Source of the DNA: Dyadobacter linearis
Lineage (GTDB): Bacteria; Bacteroidota; Bacteroidia; Cytophagales; Spirosomataceae
Length of the DNA: 64,000 nucleotides
Assembly: GCF_907165045.1 (NCBI RefSeq)
Contig: NZ_CAJRAU010000005.1
Coordinates: 310,001-374,000 of the forward strand
Direction: 5' to 3'
Part shown: in pieces, positions 26,673 through 35,506 of the stretch
Layout: each line of letters begins with the position of its first letter
Position numbering within the stretch: position 1 is the stretch's first letter
Translations under genes and position numbers: made by a program
Notes under the pieces: generated by a model
Database searches by the model: none
Told to the model about the DNA's origin: nothing
What the model saw: only the letters and a program-made list of their open reading frames with translations

Positions 26673-29576
26673 ATGCGCTCTTCTTTACGAATCTTAACAT
26701 ATATCTTTTCAATTTGTCTGTTGCTGACGAGTTTTGAAGCAATGGCAACGCACATCCGGGCCGGCGAAATTACAGCCAGAAGAATTTCAGGCCTGACTTA
26801 TGAGCTCAAACTGACTGCATATTTCGATATGCAAAACGGTGAAGGTGCTGCCGACGCTCAGAATTCGATATTCTTTACAATTGGAAATGTTCGGTCTACC
26901 GGCACACCTGTGATCCTGGAAGCGCCGCGCGTTGAACGTGTGCCACCGGATATTGGCAACAATACGACCCGAAATACTTACATTCTCAACTACACTTTCC
27001 CCACTGCGGCAGCCTACCGGATATCATTTGAAGAGGATAACCGGAACAATGGGATTCTTAATATCGGCCCGCCTCCGACGCAAAGTCTTAACTTTTATGT
27101 AAGTACTATTCTTGAAATCAATCCGCAGTTCGGCGCAAATCAAACGCCCGTTCTTCTCAATGCGCCTATTGATTTGGCAGCTGTGGGACAGCGGTATATC
27201 CATAATCCAAATGCATTCGACGCCGATGGGGACAGCCTTGCCTATCGTCTTTTTGTTCCACAGCAAAGCGGCGTAAACGGTGCGGGAGTTAATTTACAAT
27301 ATGTAAATCCAAATCAGATCGGAGCTCCCGGCCAAACGGAAGGTGGTGCATCGCCTGCCACATTCAGCCTCAACGAGGTAACCGGTGACCTGATCTGGGA
27401 TGCGCCTGTTACGAAGGGATATTATAATGTGGCTTTTACCGTAGAAGAATGGCGGGACGGGGTTCTGATTGGGCGGATTGTAAGGGATATGCAGATCATC
27501 GTCGACGACGCCCGTAACGACCGGCCTTTGATGGACCCGCTGCCTGACCTGTGCGTGGAGGCTGGTACTTTTATTAACCAGCAGATTAAAGCCACTGATA
27601 AAAATGGCGACCGGCTTACATTGACTTCAACGGGTGGGGTGTACCAAAATGGTTTGATCAAGCCTGCTTTGGCCGCATTCAATGTGCCCCAGCAAGGTTC
27701 CCAGAATACGGTCACTGGCCAGTTTACCTGGCAGACTTCCTGCGACCACATCCGCCTCGAACCTTATGATGTGCTTTTTAAAGTAGAAGACTCGCCTGCC
27801 CCAGGAACGCCCAACCCGGGACTCTTCCGGAAGCTGGTGGATATGACCACTTTGAGCATTAAAGTGTACGGACCCAAACCCACCGGCCTGCGCGCTGTGG
27901 CCGCTACCGACCCGGCAGGGACAGCTTACCGCCTCAACTGGGATGCCTATAAGTGCCTGGTGAATGGCGCAAGGGTTGTTATTTACAGAAAAGAAGGCTG
28001 TACCGATATTCCAGAAGACGTGTGTATCACTGGTATCCCTGCTGGTTCCGGGTATGAAGAAGTAGGGCGCGTGCCGGTTACCCAGACTACTTTCCTGGAC
28101 AATAATGGTGGCGATGGTCTTCGGCCGGGCGTTTCTTACAGCTACCGCCTGGTGGTGCTTTTCCCAAGACCGGGTACTACCGGGACTGAGCCGGGAAGCC
28201 TGGTAGGTGGCGGGGAAAGTATGGCCTCAGACGAATTCTGTCTCAAACTGCCTATTTTAATGCCTGTTATCACCAATGTTACCGTCGATTCTACCAGTGA
28301 GACAAGGGGTGTGATTACGGTTAAATGGATCAGGCCAGCTGCGCCTTCCGGCCTGCCAGCGCAGTACAGACTGTTCCGCGCGACCGGTCAGAGCGGGACT
28401 GCATTTACATTGGTTGCTACGATCAATACCAACCTGGTAGCAGGCGCGCCCGATACCATTTTTATCGACAGGGGTTTGAATACCCAGGTCAACCCATACA
28501 ATTACAAGCTTGAATACTGGACTACACAAAACGGGCAGCTGGTCAAGTTTGATGAAACCGAAACAGCCAGCAGTGTCCGCCTTGAACAGGGCGCTGCCGA
28601 ACCTACCCGCGTGCGGATCAACTGGTCTGCGCTGGTCCCCTGGGACAACGCCAACCGCGTGCACAGGGTGTACCGCGAGGACAAAACCCGGCCAGGCACA
28701 TTCAACCGCATTGCCGACGTGCCCGTGGGCCCAAGCCAGAACTTTACATTTACTGATGATGGCGTAGACAGGTATGCCGCCGATGGCACGGTCAATGTGA
28801 CGATTGTCAACGATTCGACCTATTGCTACAAAGTAGAAACGGTGGGTTCTTATAATAACAGCCAGATCAGGCCGGCAGTACTTTACAACTTCTCGCAGAT
28901 CCTGTGCGTGTCTTCTTCGGATACCACCAAGCCTTGCCCGCCGGTGCTGGCGCTCGACCCGCTCAACTGCGATTCGCTCAATGCGCACCCGGATGCTTTC
29001 TGCGACTCCCCTACTTTTACCAACCACCTTTCCTGGACTTATCCACAGCAGGTAGACGGAAAAGAATGCGACCCGAATGTTTCGGCTTACAAGGTATATT
29101 ATGCCCGTTATGAAGATGAAACGCCGGGCCTGATCGCCACGGTCACTATCCCTCCTGCGCCGCTGGCCACCACTTACGACCACGACGGGCTTACTTCTTT
29201 TGCAGGGTGCTATTATGTGACGGCAGTCAACAGGTTTGGGGCTGAGAGCGCGCCGAGCAATATCGTCTGCAAGGACAACTGCCCGATGTATGTGCTGCCC
29301 AATGTGTTTACGCCAAACGGGGATTCTAAAAATGACATCTTCCAGCCTTACGAATGCCCCGCATTTGTGCAGTCGCTCGAATTCAGGGTTTTCAACCGCT
29401 GGGGGGCAAAAGTGTTCTCGACCAACGATGTCAATATCAACTGGAACGGGAAAACCAATGCTGGAAAAGACCTCGCGGCGGGACAGTACTACTACGAAGT
29501 GACAGTCTATTTTGAATCATCCAAAAAACAAAGCGACCCTACTACCATCAAAGGATGGGTACAGTTGCTTAGGTAG
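26673..29576 (+). CDS. T9SS type B-exported multidomain protein, copy 2
   Basis: A 967-residue paralogue of the preceding gene with the same order of parts: signal peptide (LTYIFSICLLLTSFEAMA), THIRAGEITARRISG domain, cadherin-like segment, fibronectin III-like modules and type B sorting domain ending GWVQLLR. The first ~278 residues differ clearly from copy 1 (for example FDMQNGEGAADAQNSIF versus FDVSPPGKTAADAATFV); the remaining 689 are nearly identical. I chose ATG 26673 because its signal peptide aligns with copy 1; the ORF extends 20 codons further upstream. A terminator follows. The constant part suggests a shared scaffold and the N terminus a variable ligand-binding head, which is an inference. 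Confidence 0.92.
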   Translation: MRSSLRILTYIFSICLLLTSFEAMATHIRAGEITARRISGLTYELKLTAYFDMQNGEGAADAQNSIFFTIGNVRSTGTPVILEAPRVERVPPDIGNNTTRNTYILNYTFPTAAAYRISFEEDNRNNGILNIGPPPTQSLNFYVSTILEINPQFGANQTPVLLNAPIDLAAVGQRYIHNPNAFDADGDSLAYRLFVPQQSGVNGAGVNLQYVNPNQIGAPGQTEGGASPATFSLNEVTGDLIWDAPVTKGYYNVAFTVEEWRDGVLIGRIVRDMQIIVDDARNDRPLMDPLPDLCVEAGTFINQQIKATDKNGDRLTLTSTGGVYQNGLIKPALAAFNVPQQGSQNTVTGQFTWQTSCDHIRLEPYDVLFKVEDSPAPGTPNPGLFRKLVDMTTLSIKVYGPKPTGLRAVAATDPAGTAYRLNWDAYKCLVNGARVVIYRKEGCTDIPEDVCITGIPAGSGYEEVGRVPVTQTTFLDNNGGDGLRPGVSYSYRLVVLFPRPGTTGTEPGSLVGGGESMASDEFCLKLPILMPVITNVTVDSTSETRGVITVKWIRPAAPSGLPAQYRLFRATGQSGTAFTLVATINTNLVAGAPDTIFIDRGLNTQVNPYNYKLEYWTTQNGQLVKFDETETASSVRLEQGAAEPTRVRINWSALVPWDNANRVHRVYREDKTRPGTFNRIADVPVGPSQNFTFTDDGVDRYAADGTVNVTIVNDSTYCYKVETVGSYNNSQIRPAVLYNFSQILCVSSSDTTKPCPPVLALDPLNCDSLNAHPDAFCDSPTFTNHLSWTYPQQVDGKECDPNVSAYKVYYARYEDETPGLIATVTIPPAPLATTYDHDGLTSFAGCYYVTAVNRFGAESAPSNIVCKDNCPMYVLPNVFTPNGDSKNDIFQPYECPAFVQSLEFRVFNRWGAKVFSTNDVNINWNGKTNAGKDLAAGQYYYEVTVYFESSKKQSDPTTIKGWVQLLR
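27513..29576 (+). repeat. Long direct repeat, copy B (partner 24421-26484)
   Basis: Second copy of the 2,064-base near-identical segment. The boundary with the divergent N-terminal part is sharp, near the codons for DDARNDRPLMDPL. Confidence 0.95.
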
Positions 29577-29614
29577 GTGATCTTTTTTCTTTCGAATGCA
29601 ATTATTTCCTTTGT

Positions 29615-29642
29615 AGCCCGCACAGCTTGTGCGGGCTTTTTA
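29615..29642 (+). terminator. Terminator after the T9SS gene pair
   Basis: AGCCCGCACA pairs with TGTGCGGGCT around a 3-nt loop and is followed by TTTTTA. It separates the pair from fabD. Confidence 0.9.
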
Positions 29643-29674
29643 TTTTCGTTGTAAACAAACTAAAATCCAGCACG

Positions 29675-30553
29675 ATGAAGAGGGCATATATCTTTCCCGG
29701 ACAGGGATCTCAGTTTAAAGGAATGGGGCTTGATCTTTACCAGTCGTCCGATTCGGCAAAGGCGCTTTTTGAAAAAGCCAATGAAGTATTAGGCTTCGAT
29801 ATTACCAAAATCATGTTTGAAGGAACCGATGAGGAGCTCAAACAAACGAATGTGACGCAGCCTGCGATTTTTATACACTCCGTGATTTTGGCAAAGATCA
29901 ATACCGATTTTAACCCAAAGATGGTAGCCGGGCATTCACTGGGCGAGTTCTCCGCATTGGTAGCTGCCGGTACGCTTTCTTTCGAAGAGGGACTTGAACT
30001 TGTTGCAAAACGCGCGGACGCTATGCAGAAAGCCTGCGAGATCCGCCCGTCTACAATGGCTGCTATTCTCGGGCTTGCTGACAATGTGATCGAGGAAATT
30101 TGTGCAGGCATTACGCATAAGATTGTCGTACCTGCTAATTACAACTGTCCCGGCCAGGTCGTAATATCCGGCTCGGTAGAAGGTGTTGAAAAGGCTTGCG
30201 AACTATTGAAGGCAGCGGGCGCAAAAAGAGCATTGATTTTGCAGGTAGGCGGCGCTTTTCACTCGCCATTGATGGAGCCGGCACGACAAGAACTGGCAGA
30301 TGCGATCCACGCAGCGCAATTTGAACCCCCTATTTGCCCTGTTTACCAAAATGTAAATGCGAAACCTGCAACAGAAGTTACGGTGATCAAAGAGAACCTG
30401 ATCGCACAGCTGACTTCCCCTGTAAGATGGACGCAATCCATTGAGCAGATGGTCGCTGACGGTGCAGAAGTGTTCATAGAATGCGGCCCTGGAAAGGTGT
30501 TGCAAGGCCTGGTAAAGAAGATCGCAAATACGGTCGAAGTACAAAGTATTTAA
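29675..30553 (+). CDS. fabD: Malonyl CoA-acyl carrier protein transacylase
   Basis: About 292 residues. It transfers malonyl from CoA to acyl carrier protein to supply fatty acid elongation. Motifs: FPGQGSQFKGMG near the start, the nucleophile elbow GHSLGEFSALVA, and the catalytic-His segment GGAFHSPLMEPA. C-terminal ECGPGKVLQGLVKK is standard. I chose ATG 29675 (MKRAYIFPGQ); the upstream 16-codon extension would begin inside the terminator. It is followed by tRNA-Gln with a separate promoter. Confidence 0.96.
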   Translation: MKRAYIFPGQGSQFKGMGLDLYQSSDSAKALFEKANEVLGFDITKIMFEGTDEELKQTNVTQPAIFIHSVILAKINTDFNPKMVAGHSLGEFSALVAAGTLSFEEGLELVAKRADAMQKACEIRPSTMAAILGLADNVIEEICAGITHKIVVPANYNCPGQVVISGSVEGVEKACELLKAAGAKRALILQVGGAFHSPLMEPARQELADAIHAAQFEPPICPVYQNVNAKPATEVTVIKENLIAQLTSPVRWTQSIEQMVADGAEVFIECGPGKVLQGLVKKIANTVEVQSI

Positions 30554-30571
30554 TTTTTTTTACGCAAAAGC

Positions 30572-30602
30572 TTGACAACTTAGTCTCGTCACATTACTTT
30601 TG
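30572..30602 (+). promoter_or_regulatory. Promoter of tRNA-Gln
   Basis: TTG (30572-30574), a 20-base spacer and TACTTTTG (30595-30602) give an exact Bacteroidota-type promoter 18 bases before the tRNA 5' end. It is the best internal reference for promoter calls in this window. Confidence 0.85.
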
Positions 30603-30620
30603 CACCACTGTTTACGGTTT

Positions 30621-30691
30621 TGGCCGATGGTGTAATGGTAACACAGGACATTTTGGTTGTCTTATTCAGGGTTCGAGTCCTTGTCGGCCAA
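30621..30691 (+). tRNA. tRNA-Gln (anticodon TTG)
   Basis: The acceptor stem TGGCCGA pairs with TCGGCCA (30684-30690). The anticodon stem GGACA/TGTCT encloses the 7-nt loop TTTTGGT, giving anticodon TTG for CAA codons. The T-arm CAGGG-TTCGAGT-CCTTG is complete. The discriminator is A (30691), followed by CAG, so CCA is not encoded and must be added. Confidence 0.93.
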
Positions 30692-30700
30692 CAGTAACTT

Positions 30701-30728
30701 AAAGAGCTCAGTTTTCTGAGCTCTTTTT
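30701..30728 (+). terminator. Terminator after tRNA-Gln
   Basis: AAAGAGCTCAG pairs with CTGAGCTCTTT around a 4-nt T loop, followed by more T. The 195 bases between it and the TetR gene hold no recognisable gene. Confidence 0.88.
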
Positions 30729-30923
30729 TTGTGCCTTCCTTTTTAAGAATGTGTACAAATTAGAATATGAAATCCCCCACTACGAGCCAGAAACACGCAT
30801 TCTAACGAAATTTAGCGGTATTAGGATACGAATATCAAGTTTCGGTGACTTGTAGCATTTGGATTGTATAAAATTTCCAGATGAAATATTACATTTATAT
30901 GTTTTAACCTAAATGCACCCCGT

Positions 30924-31529
30924 ATGAAAATTGAAAAAGTTAAGAAGCGCGACCGCGAGCGCACCAAGAGCAAAATCCTTAAAGCTGTTGGCGAAGTAAT
31001 TGAACAGCACGGTACCGAAAAGGTTGGCGTGAACCTTATTGCCCGCACGGCCGGAGTAAATAAAGTGCTGATTTACAGGTACTTCGAAAGTGTCGACGGC
31101 CTGATGGAGCAATATGTGAGATCGGGCGAATACACTTCGACGACAAGTATGGATTACATCGACAATATCCCTACACTGAGCCCCGAAGAGCGTGGAAAAG
31201 CACTTAATGACCTAATGCAGACTTTTTTAAAAGACCTGCGTGAAAGGAAAGCGACGCGCGACCTGCTAAGATGGGAGATCGGTACGGGTAAGTCGATGTT
31301 GTCTGATGCGCGAAACCAGGTCGCAGCCAAGATCCTGACCAAGATCGGCGATCTGCCGAATTACAGCGATACCAACGCGCTCGTATCATTTCTGTCGGCC
31401 GGAATCTATTTCATGACCATTTCTACCGACTACCGGCAAAAAATGATCGATGTAGACCTGCATTCCGACGAAGGCTGGCAGCGTATCGAAAAGGTTATTG
31501 AGCATATCATCATGGATATCCGGGAATAG
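30924..31529 (+). CDS. TetR family transcriptional regulator
   Basis: A 201-residue regulator. The N-terminal helix-turn-helix is visible as KSKILKAVGEVIEQHGTEKVGVNLIARTAGVNKVLIYRYFESVDGLME (residues ~14-62), with the usual YRYF at the recognition helix. The C-terminal ligand-binding half is not close to a named subfamily. The target is unknown. The flippase gene follows after 122 bases with its own -7 element, so the pair is not obviously one operon. Confidence 0.9.
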   Translation: MKIEKVKKRDRERTKSKILKAVGEVIEQHGTEKVGVNLIARTAGVNKVLIYRYFESVDGLMEQYVRSGEYTSTTSMDYIDNIPTLSPEERGKALNDLMQTFLKDLRERKATRDLLRWEIGTGKSMLSDARNQVAAKILTKIGDLPNYSDTNALVSFLSAGIYFMTISTDYRQKMIDVDLHSDEGWQRIEKVIEHIIMDIRE

Positions 31530-31569
31530 CATAGTTACAGTTAATCCCTATTATAAATTAACCGTAAAC

Positions 31570-31577
31570 TATATTTG
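31570..31577 (+). promoter_or_regulatory. Putative -7 element for the flippase gene
   Basis: TATATTTG matches TAnnTTTG exactly, 75 bases before the chosen start codon. No TTG is seen at the -33 spacing. Confidence 0.4.
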
Positions 31578-31651
31578 CGCATCAATATGATAATACCGAT
31601 ACCTTTTGATTAAAGCCTGTGCATTGCACGAAAGGCTACGGGCTGAAAAAT

Positions 31652-33154
31652 ATGAGTGTTCTTAAAAAATTAGCTGGTGAAACTGCCACATACGGTATCA
31701 GCACAATGCTGGGCCGGTTTCTGAATTACCTGCTGGTAGCACTTCATACAGACCTGTTTGAGCCCGACCAAATTGCAGCACAGGGACAAATGTACGCCTA
31801 CGCCGGCCTGGCTATGGTACTTTATACATTTGGAATGGAAACCGCTTTCTTCCGTTTTGCACGTCAGGAAGCCGATAGAACAACCTACTATAATCTCATT
31901 TTAAGCGCAGTAATGATTGTCAGCCTGTTTTTTTCCGGGCTGATTTTCATTTTTGCGACGGATGCAGCCCAAGCGATCCGATACCCTGAAAGCGTATCCA
32001 TTGTCAGGATGTTCGCTATCATTATGGCGATTGATGCGATCGTGGCAATTCCATTCGCCAAGCTGCGACTGGAAGGGAAGGGTAAAAAATTCGTGGTAGT
32101 GCGTGTCGCAAATATCCTTGTCAACATCTTCCTCAATATCTTTTTCCTGATTATTTGCCGGGATATTCACGCCGGGAAATATCTGGATTTTTTAAAGCCT
32201 TTCATCGACCTTTTCTACAATCCCGAACACGCCCCGGATTATATTGTTTTGGCCAATCTGATCGCTAACCTACTTTTCTTCTGGTGGTTACGCCAGGAAT
32301 TTTACGGATTTCGGTTTGTATTCAACAAAACACTTTTTCAGCCGGTCTGGGTGTATGCATTTCCGATTTTGATCATGAATGCAGGCGGGATCCTGAACAT
32401 GCTTTTTGACAGGACATTTATCCAGTTCCTGCTACCAGAAGGTTTCTATCCTGGACAAAGTAAAAAAACGTCGATCGGGATCTATGTGCAGTGCTATAAG
32501 CTCTCTATTTTCATGAACCTGGCGATCCAGGCATTTAAATATGCCGCAGAACCTTTCTTTTTCTCACAAGGAGAAGACAAAAATGCGCCGCCGATATTCG
32601 CGAAGGTTACCAAATACTTCATCATTATCTGCACGCTGATGTGGGTCGGGATCTCGCTCAACCTGGATCTTTTTGCAGAACTGTTTTTGAAGCAGAAAAT
32701 CTACCACCAAGGCTTGCCAGTTGTGCCGTGGCTGCTGGCTGGGTATCTGTTTTTGGGGGTATATTACAATGTGGCAACGTGGTTTAAGTTGACCGACAAC
32801 ACGCAGTTCGGCACCTGGTTTACGCTGATTGGCGCAGGTATTACAATCGCATCAAGCTTTTTGCTGGTGCCACGGATCGGCTATCTGGGTTTTGCGATTG
32901 CATTCGCATTGTCGGGCTTTGTGATGCTGGCGCTTTGCTATTACTACGGACAAAAGTATTATCCGGTGCCTTACGATGTAAAATCGGCTTTGGGTTATTT
33001 TGGAGTAGGTACACTGCTGATCTGGGCTTCTTCGCAGTTCAGTATTGCGGAGCTGTGGATGTCAGTAACTATCCATATTGGATTGTTCGCAGTATTTGCC
33101 GCCTTCGTTTTTATGATTGAAAGAAAGAATCTCCCATTTTTCAGAAAGCAATAA
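31652..33154 (+). CDS. Polysaccharide biosynthesis flippase (MOP/Wzx-like)
   Basis: About 500 residues and 12-14 transmembrane segments. N-terminal LKKLAGETATYGISTMLGRFLNYLLV is typical of Bacteroidota oligosaccharide flippases of the MOP superfamily, which move lipid-linked sugars across the inner membrane. A conserved cytoplasmic loop FLLPEGFYPGQSKKTSIGIYVQCYK is visible mid-protein. I chose ATG 31652 (MSVLKKLAGE), as the 11-codon upstream extension has no family resemblance. Glycosyltransferase, gmd and other envelope sugar genes lie further along the window, but not in the same operon. Confidence 0.9.
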   Translation: MSVLKKLAGETATYGISTMLGRFLNYLLVALHTDLFEPDQIAAQGQMYAYAGLAMVLYTFGMETAFFRFARQEADRTTYYNLILSAVMIVSLFFSGLIFIFATDAAQAIRYPESVSIVRMFAIIMAIDAIVAIPFAKLRLEGKGKKFVVVRVANILVNIFLNIFFLIICRDIHAGKYLDFLKPFIDLFYNPEHAPDYIVLANLIANLLFFWWLRQEFYGFRFVFNKTLFQPVWVYAFPILIMNAGGILNMLFDRTFIQFLLPEGFYPGQSKKTSIGIYVQCYKLSIFMNLAIQAFKYAAEPFFFSQGEDKNAPPIFAKVTKYFIIICTLMWVGISLNLDLFAELFLKQKIYHQGLPVVPWLLAGYLFLGVYYNVATWFKLTDNTQFGTWFTLIGAGITIASSFLLVPRIGYLGFAIAFALSGFVMLALCYYYGQKYYPVPYDVKSALGYFGVGTLLIWASSQFSIAELWMSVTIHIGLFAVFAAFVFMIERKNLPFFRKQ

Positions 33155-33160
33155 TGCTGA

Positions 33161-33907
33161 TCAACGCTCCATTTCCCTGAGCAGCTTATTGGAGAAGAGA
33201 AATTCTTTCAGTTCGGGTACATCGGTTTTAATAATATCAGAACTGATTCCTTCCCACAATTTATCTCCCTGGTACAAAAACATGATATTCTGCCCGATCT
33301 CCATTACGGAGTTCATATCGTGCGTGATGATGATCGTGGTGATCTGATACTCTTCGGTAATCTCCGCGATCAGCTCGTCAATTTTTACAGATGTAAGCGG
33401 ATCGAGGCCGGAGTTGGGCTCATCGCAAAAGAGGTACATCGGGTTCATAACGATCGCGCGCGCGATGCCTACCCGCTTTTTCATCCCGCCGCTGATCTCC
33501 GAGGGCATTCTTTTGGCGGCAGCTTCCAAACCTACGCGCTGCAAGCAGAATGCAACCCTGTCCTGCTTTTCCTGAACGCTCTGATCCGTCAGCATATCCA
33601 ATGGAAACCGCACGTTCTCTTCGACTGTTTTAGAATCAAAAAGCGCCCCGCCCTGGAAAAGTACGCCCATCTCCCGGCGGATCGATTGCTGCACTTCTTT
33701 ATCGCTATTGTAAAAATCTCGGCCATTGTACAGCACATTCCCCTTGTCGGGTTTCACGAGGCCGATCATGCATTTCAGTAAAACGCTTTTCCCGGTACCA
33801 CTGCCGCCAATAATCAGGTTTGTTTCACCTTTTTTAAAAGTGGAAGTGATTCCCTTTAAAACCTCTTTACCATTGAAAGACTTACTGATATTATTTATTT
33901 CAATCAT
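33161..33907 (-). CDS. ABC transporter ATP-binding protein (MlaF-like)
   Basis: A 248-residue ATPase. Walker A GGSGTGKS (residues ~34-41), Q-loop MGVLFQGGALFDS, signature SGGMKKRVGIARA, Walker B MYLFCDEP and H-loop ITHDM are all present. The FQGGALFDSKTVEENVRFPL stretch is characteristic of the MlaF/Ttg2A lipid-transport ATPases. The MlaE-type permease gene ends 27 bases upstream in the same operon. Expected to energise phospholipid transport between the membranes. The gene converges with the flippase gene, six bases away. Confidence 0.93.
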   Translation of the reverse strand: MIEINNISKSFNGKEVLKGITSTFKKGETNLIIGGSGTGKSVLLKCMIGLVKPDKGNVLYNGRDFYNSDKEVQQSIRREMGVLFQGGALFDSKTVEENVRFPLDMLTDQSVQEKQDRVAFCLQRVGLEAAAKRMPSEISGGMKKRVGIARAIVMNPMYLFCDEPNSGLDPLTSVKIDELIAEITEEYQITTIIITHDMNSVMEIGQNIMFLYQGDKLWEGISSDIIKTDVPELKEFLFSNKLLREMER

Positions 33908-33934
33908 TGTCTACAAAAATGAGCGTTCCGGCTA

Positions 33935-34663
33935 TTACAGAAGCAATTGCGCAAGCAGGTAATCTGCAACTAAAACAGAAATACAGCTATTTGTAACCGC
34001 ACCCGTGCTCGCTTTCCCTACTTCCAATGCGCCGCCTTGTGTGAAATAACCCTTGAATGAAGATATTGTCGCAATCAGGAAACCGAAAACAAACGGTTTT
34101 ACACACATAAAAAAGATATTATACGGAACAAAAGAATCCCGGATCCCATTCAGATAATCCCTCTCCGTGATCACCCCAGTCAATGTTCCTGCCATGTAAC
34201 CGCCGAAAATATTTAAAAACCCGGCGAAAATAACGAGCATAGGAAACGTCAGCATCGCGGCTAGCACCTTTGGCAACACGAGATAAGACGCTGAGTTAAT
34301 GCCCATTACTTCCAATGCGTCCACCTGCTCGGTGATCCGCATGGTACCCAGTTCACTGGCGATATTGGAACCCACTTTTCCCGCGAGAACGATACAGGTG
34401 ATGGTCGGCGCAAGTTCAAGTATCGACATATCGCGCACAATCAACGCCACCGTGGAAATGGGGATGATAGGACTAACAAGGTTATATGCCGTTTGGATAC
34501 ACGAAACCGCCCCGATAAATGTGGAAACGATAGCTACAATGAAAACAGAACTCACCCCGATGCCCACGCACTCTTCCATCAGCCGCCGCCAGTAAACCGA
34601 CAGCTTTTCTCCCTTCCCGAAGAGCATTCCTAAAAAAATAAAGTATTTCCCGATTACGGACAT
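33935..34663 (-). CDS. MlaE-family ABC transporter permease
   Basis: About 242 residues with five or six hydrophobic segments. Family motifs: VGVSSVFIVAIVSTFIGAVSCIQ at the N-terminal half, and ELGTMRITEQVDALEVMGINSASYLVLPK, the conserved cytoplasmic elbow of MlaE proteins. It forms the inner-membrane core of a phospholipid transporter with the adjacent MlaF-like ATPase. I chose ATG 34663 (MSVIGKYF) over TTG 34681. A substrate-binding MlaD (MCE) gene, usual in this operon, is not adjacent here. The SDR gene is transcribed divergently. Confidence 0.92.
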   Translation of the reverse strand: MSVIGKYFIFLGMLFGKGEKLSVYWRRLMEECVGIGVSSVFIVAIVSTFIGAVSCIQTAYNLVSPIIPISTVALIVRDMSILELAPTITCIVLAGKVGSNIASELGTMRITEQVDALEVMGINSASYLVLPKVLAAMLTFPMLVIFAGFLNIFGGYMAGTLTGVITERDYLNGIRDSFVPYNIFFMCVKPFVFGFLIATISSFKGYFTQGGALEVGKASTGAVTNSCISVLVADYLLAQLLL

Positions 34664-34723
34664 AATCTTAATAGTATTCAATATTTTCGGGAAAATTAGG
34701 CAAAAAAAGAAGCATTCAGAAAA

Positions 34724-35434
34724 ATGAATCCATTAGCGGTAGTTACCGGAGGAACAAAAGGAATCGGGCGGGCGGTAATTGAGCAATTTTCGGCGGAGGG
34801 ATTTGATATTATTACCTGCGCAAGAGACGAAAACGACTTGCAGGAACTGAAAGAAGCACAGACTTCAAAATATCCGCATTCACAGCTTTTCATATTCCGC
34901 GCCGACCTATCGGTAAAGGAGGAGTTGAATGCATTTATTGATTTTATTAAATCGAAAAACCGTGCGGCAGACGTACTAATTAACAACACCGGCGTATTTA
35001 TTCCGGGCCAAGTCCACAACGAGCCGGACGGGATTTTGGAAAAGACGATCGAGACGAATGTGTATAGTGCATATTACCTCACACGGGCTCTTTTATCGGA
35101 AATGATGGACAGGAAAAAGGGTCATATTTTTACACTCTGCTCCACCGCCAGCATCATTGCATACCCCAACGGAGGCTCCTATTGTATCTCGAAATTTGCG
35201 CTTTACGGTATGACAAAAGTGCTCAGAGAGGAAATGAAGCCACATCAGGTAAAGGTCACCGCGGTACTTCCGGGCGCGACGCTTACCGACAGCTGGAAAG
35301 GCACCACGTTGCCGGAAGACAGGTTTATTGACGCCAAAGATGTGGCGGAAGCGATCTGGTCAACCTATTCACTTTCGGGGCGCACGGTGGTGGAGGAAAT
35401 TTTGATCCGGCCGCAGCTGGGAGACCTTGATTGA
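34724..35434 (+). CDS. SDR family oxidoreductase
   Basis: A 236-residue NAD(P)-dependent short-chain dehydrogenase. Cofactor motif TGGTKGIGRAV at the N terminus, NNTG-type strand (INNTGVF), catalytic Ser in LCSTAS and the YxxxK pair in YCISK. The C terminus (EEILIRPQLGDLD) is typical of the 3-ketoacyl reductase-like branch. Substrate unknown. It is divergent from mlaE; the ROK gene follows after 72 bases. Confidence 0.92.
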   Translation: MNPLAVVTGGTKGIGRAVIEQFSAEGFDIITCARDENDLQELKEAQTSKYPHSQLFIFRADLSVKEELNAFIDFIKSKNRAADVLINNTGVFIPGQVHNEPDGILEKTIETNVYSAYYLTRALLSEMMDRKKGHIFTLCSTASIIAYPNGGSYCISKFALYGMTKVLREEMKPHQVKVTAVLPGATLTDSWKGTTLPEDRFIDAKDVAEAIWSTYSLSGRTVVEEILIRPQLGDLD

Positions 35435-35506
35435 TAGTGTACGTAGCGCAATTTTTACTAAATTGCCACATTTTTAAAATTATTTATTAAACCTCTAACT
35501 TGTTTC

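Noticed and set aside
29627..29674. Upstream extension of fabD
   Set aside because: The extension starts within the terminator of the preceding gene; ATG 29675 opens directly with the FabD FPGQGSQ region.
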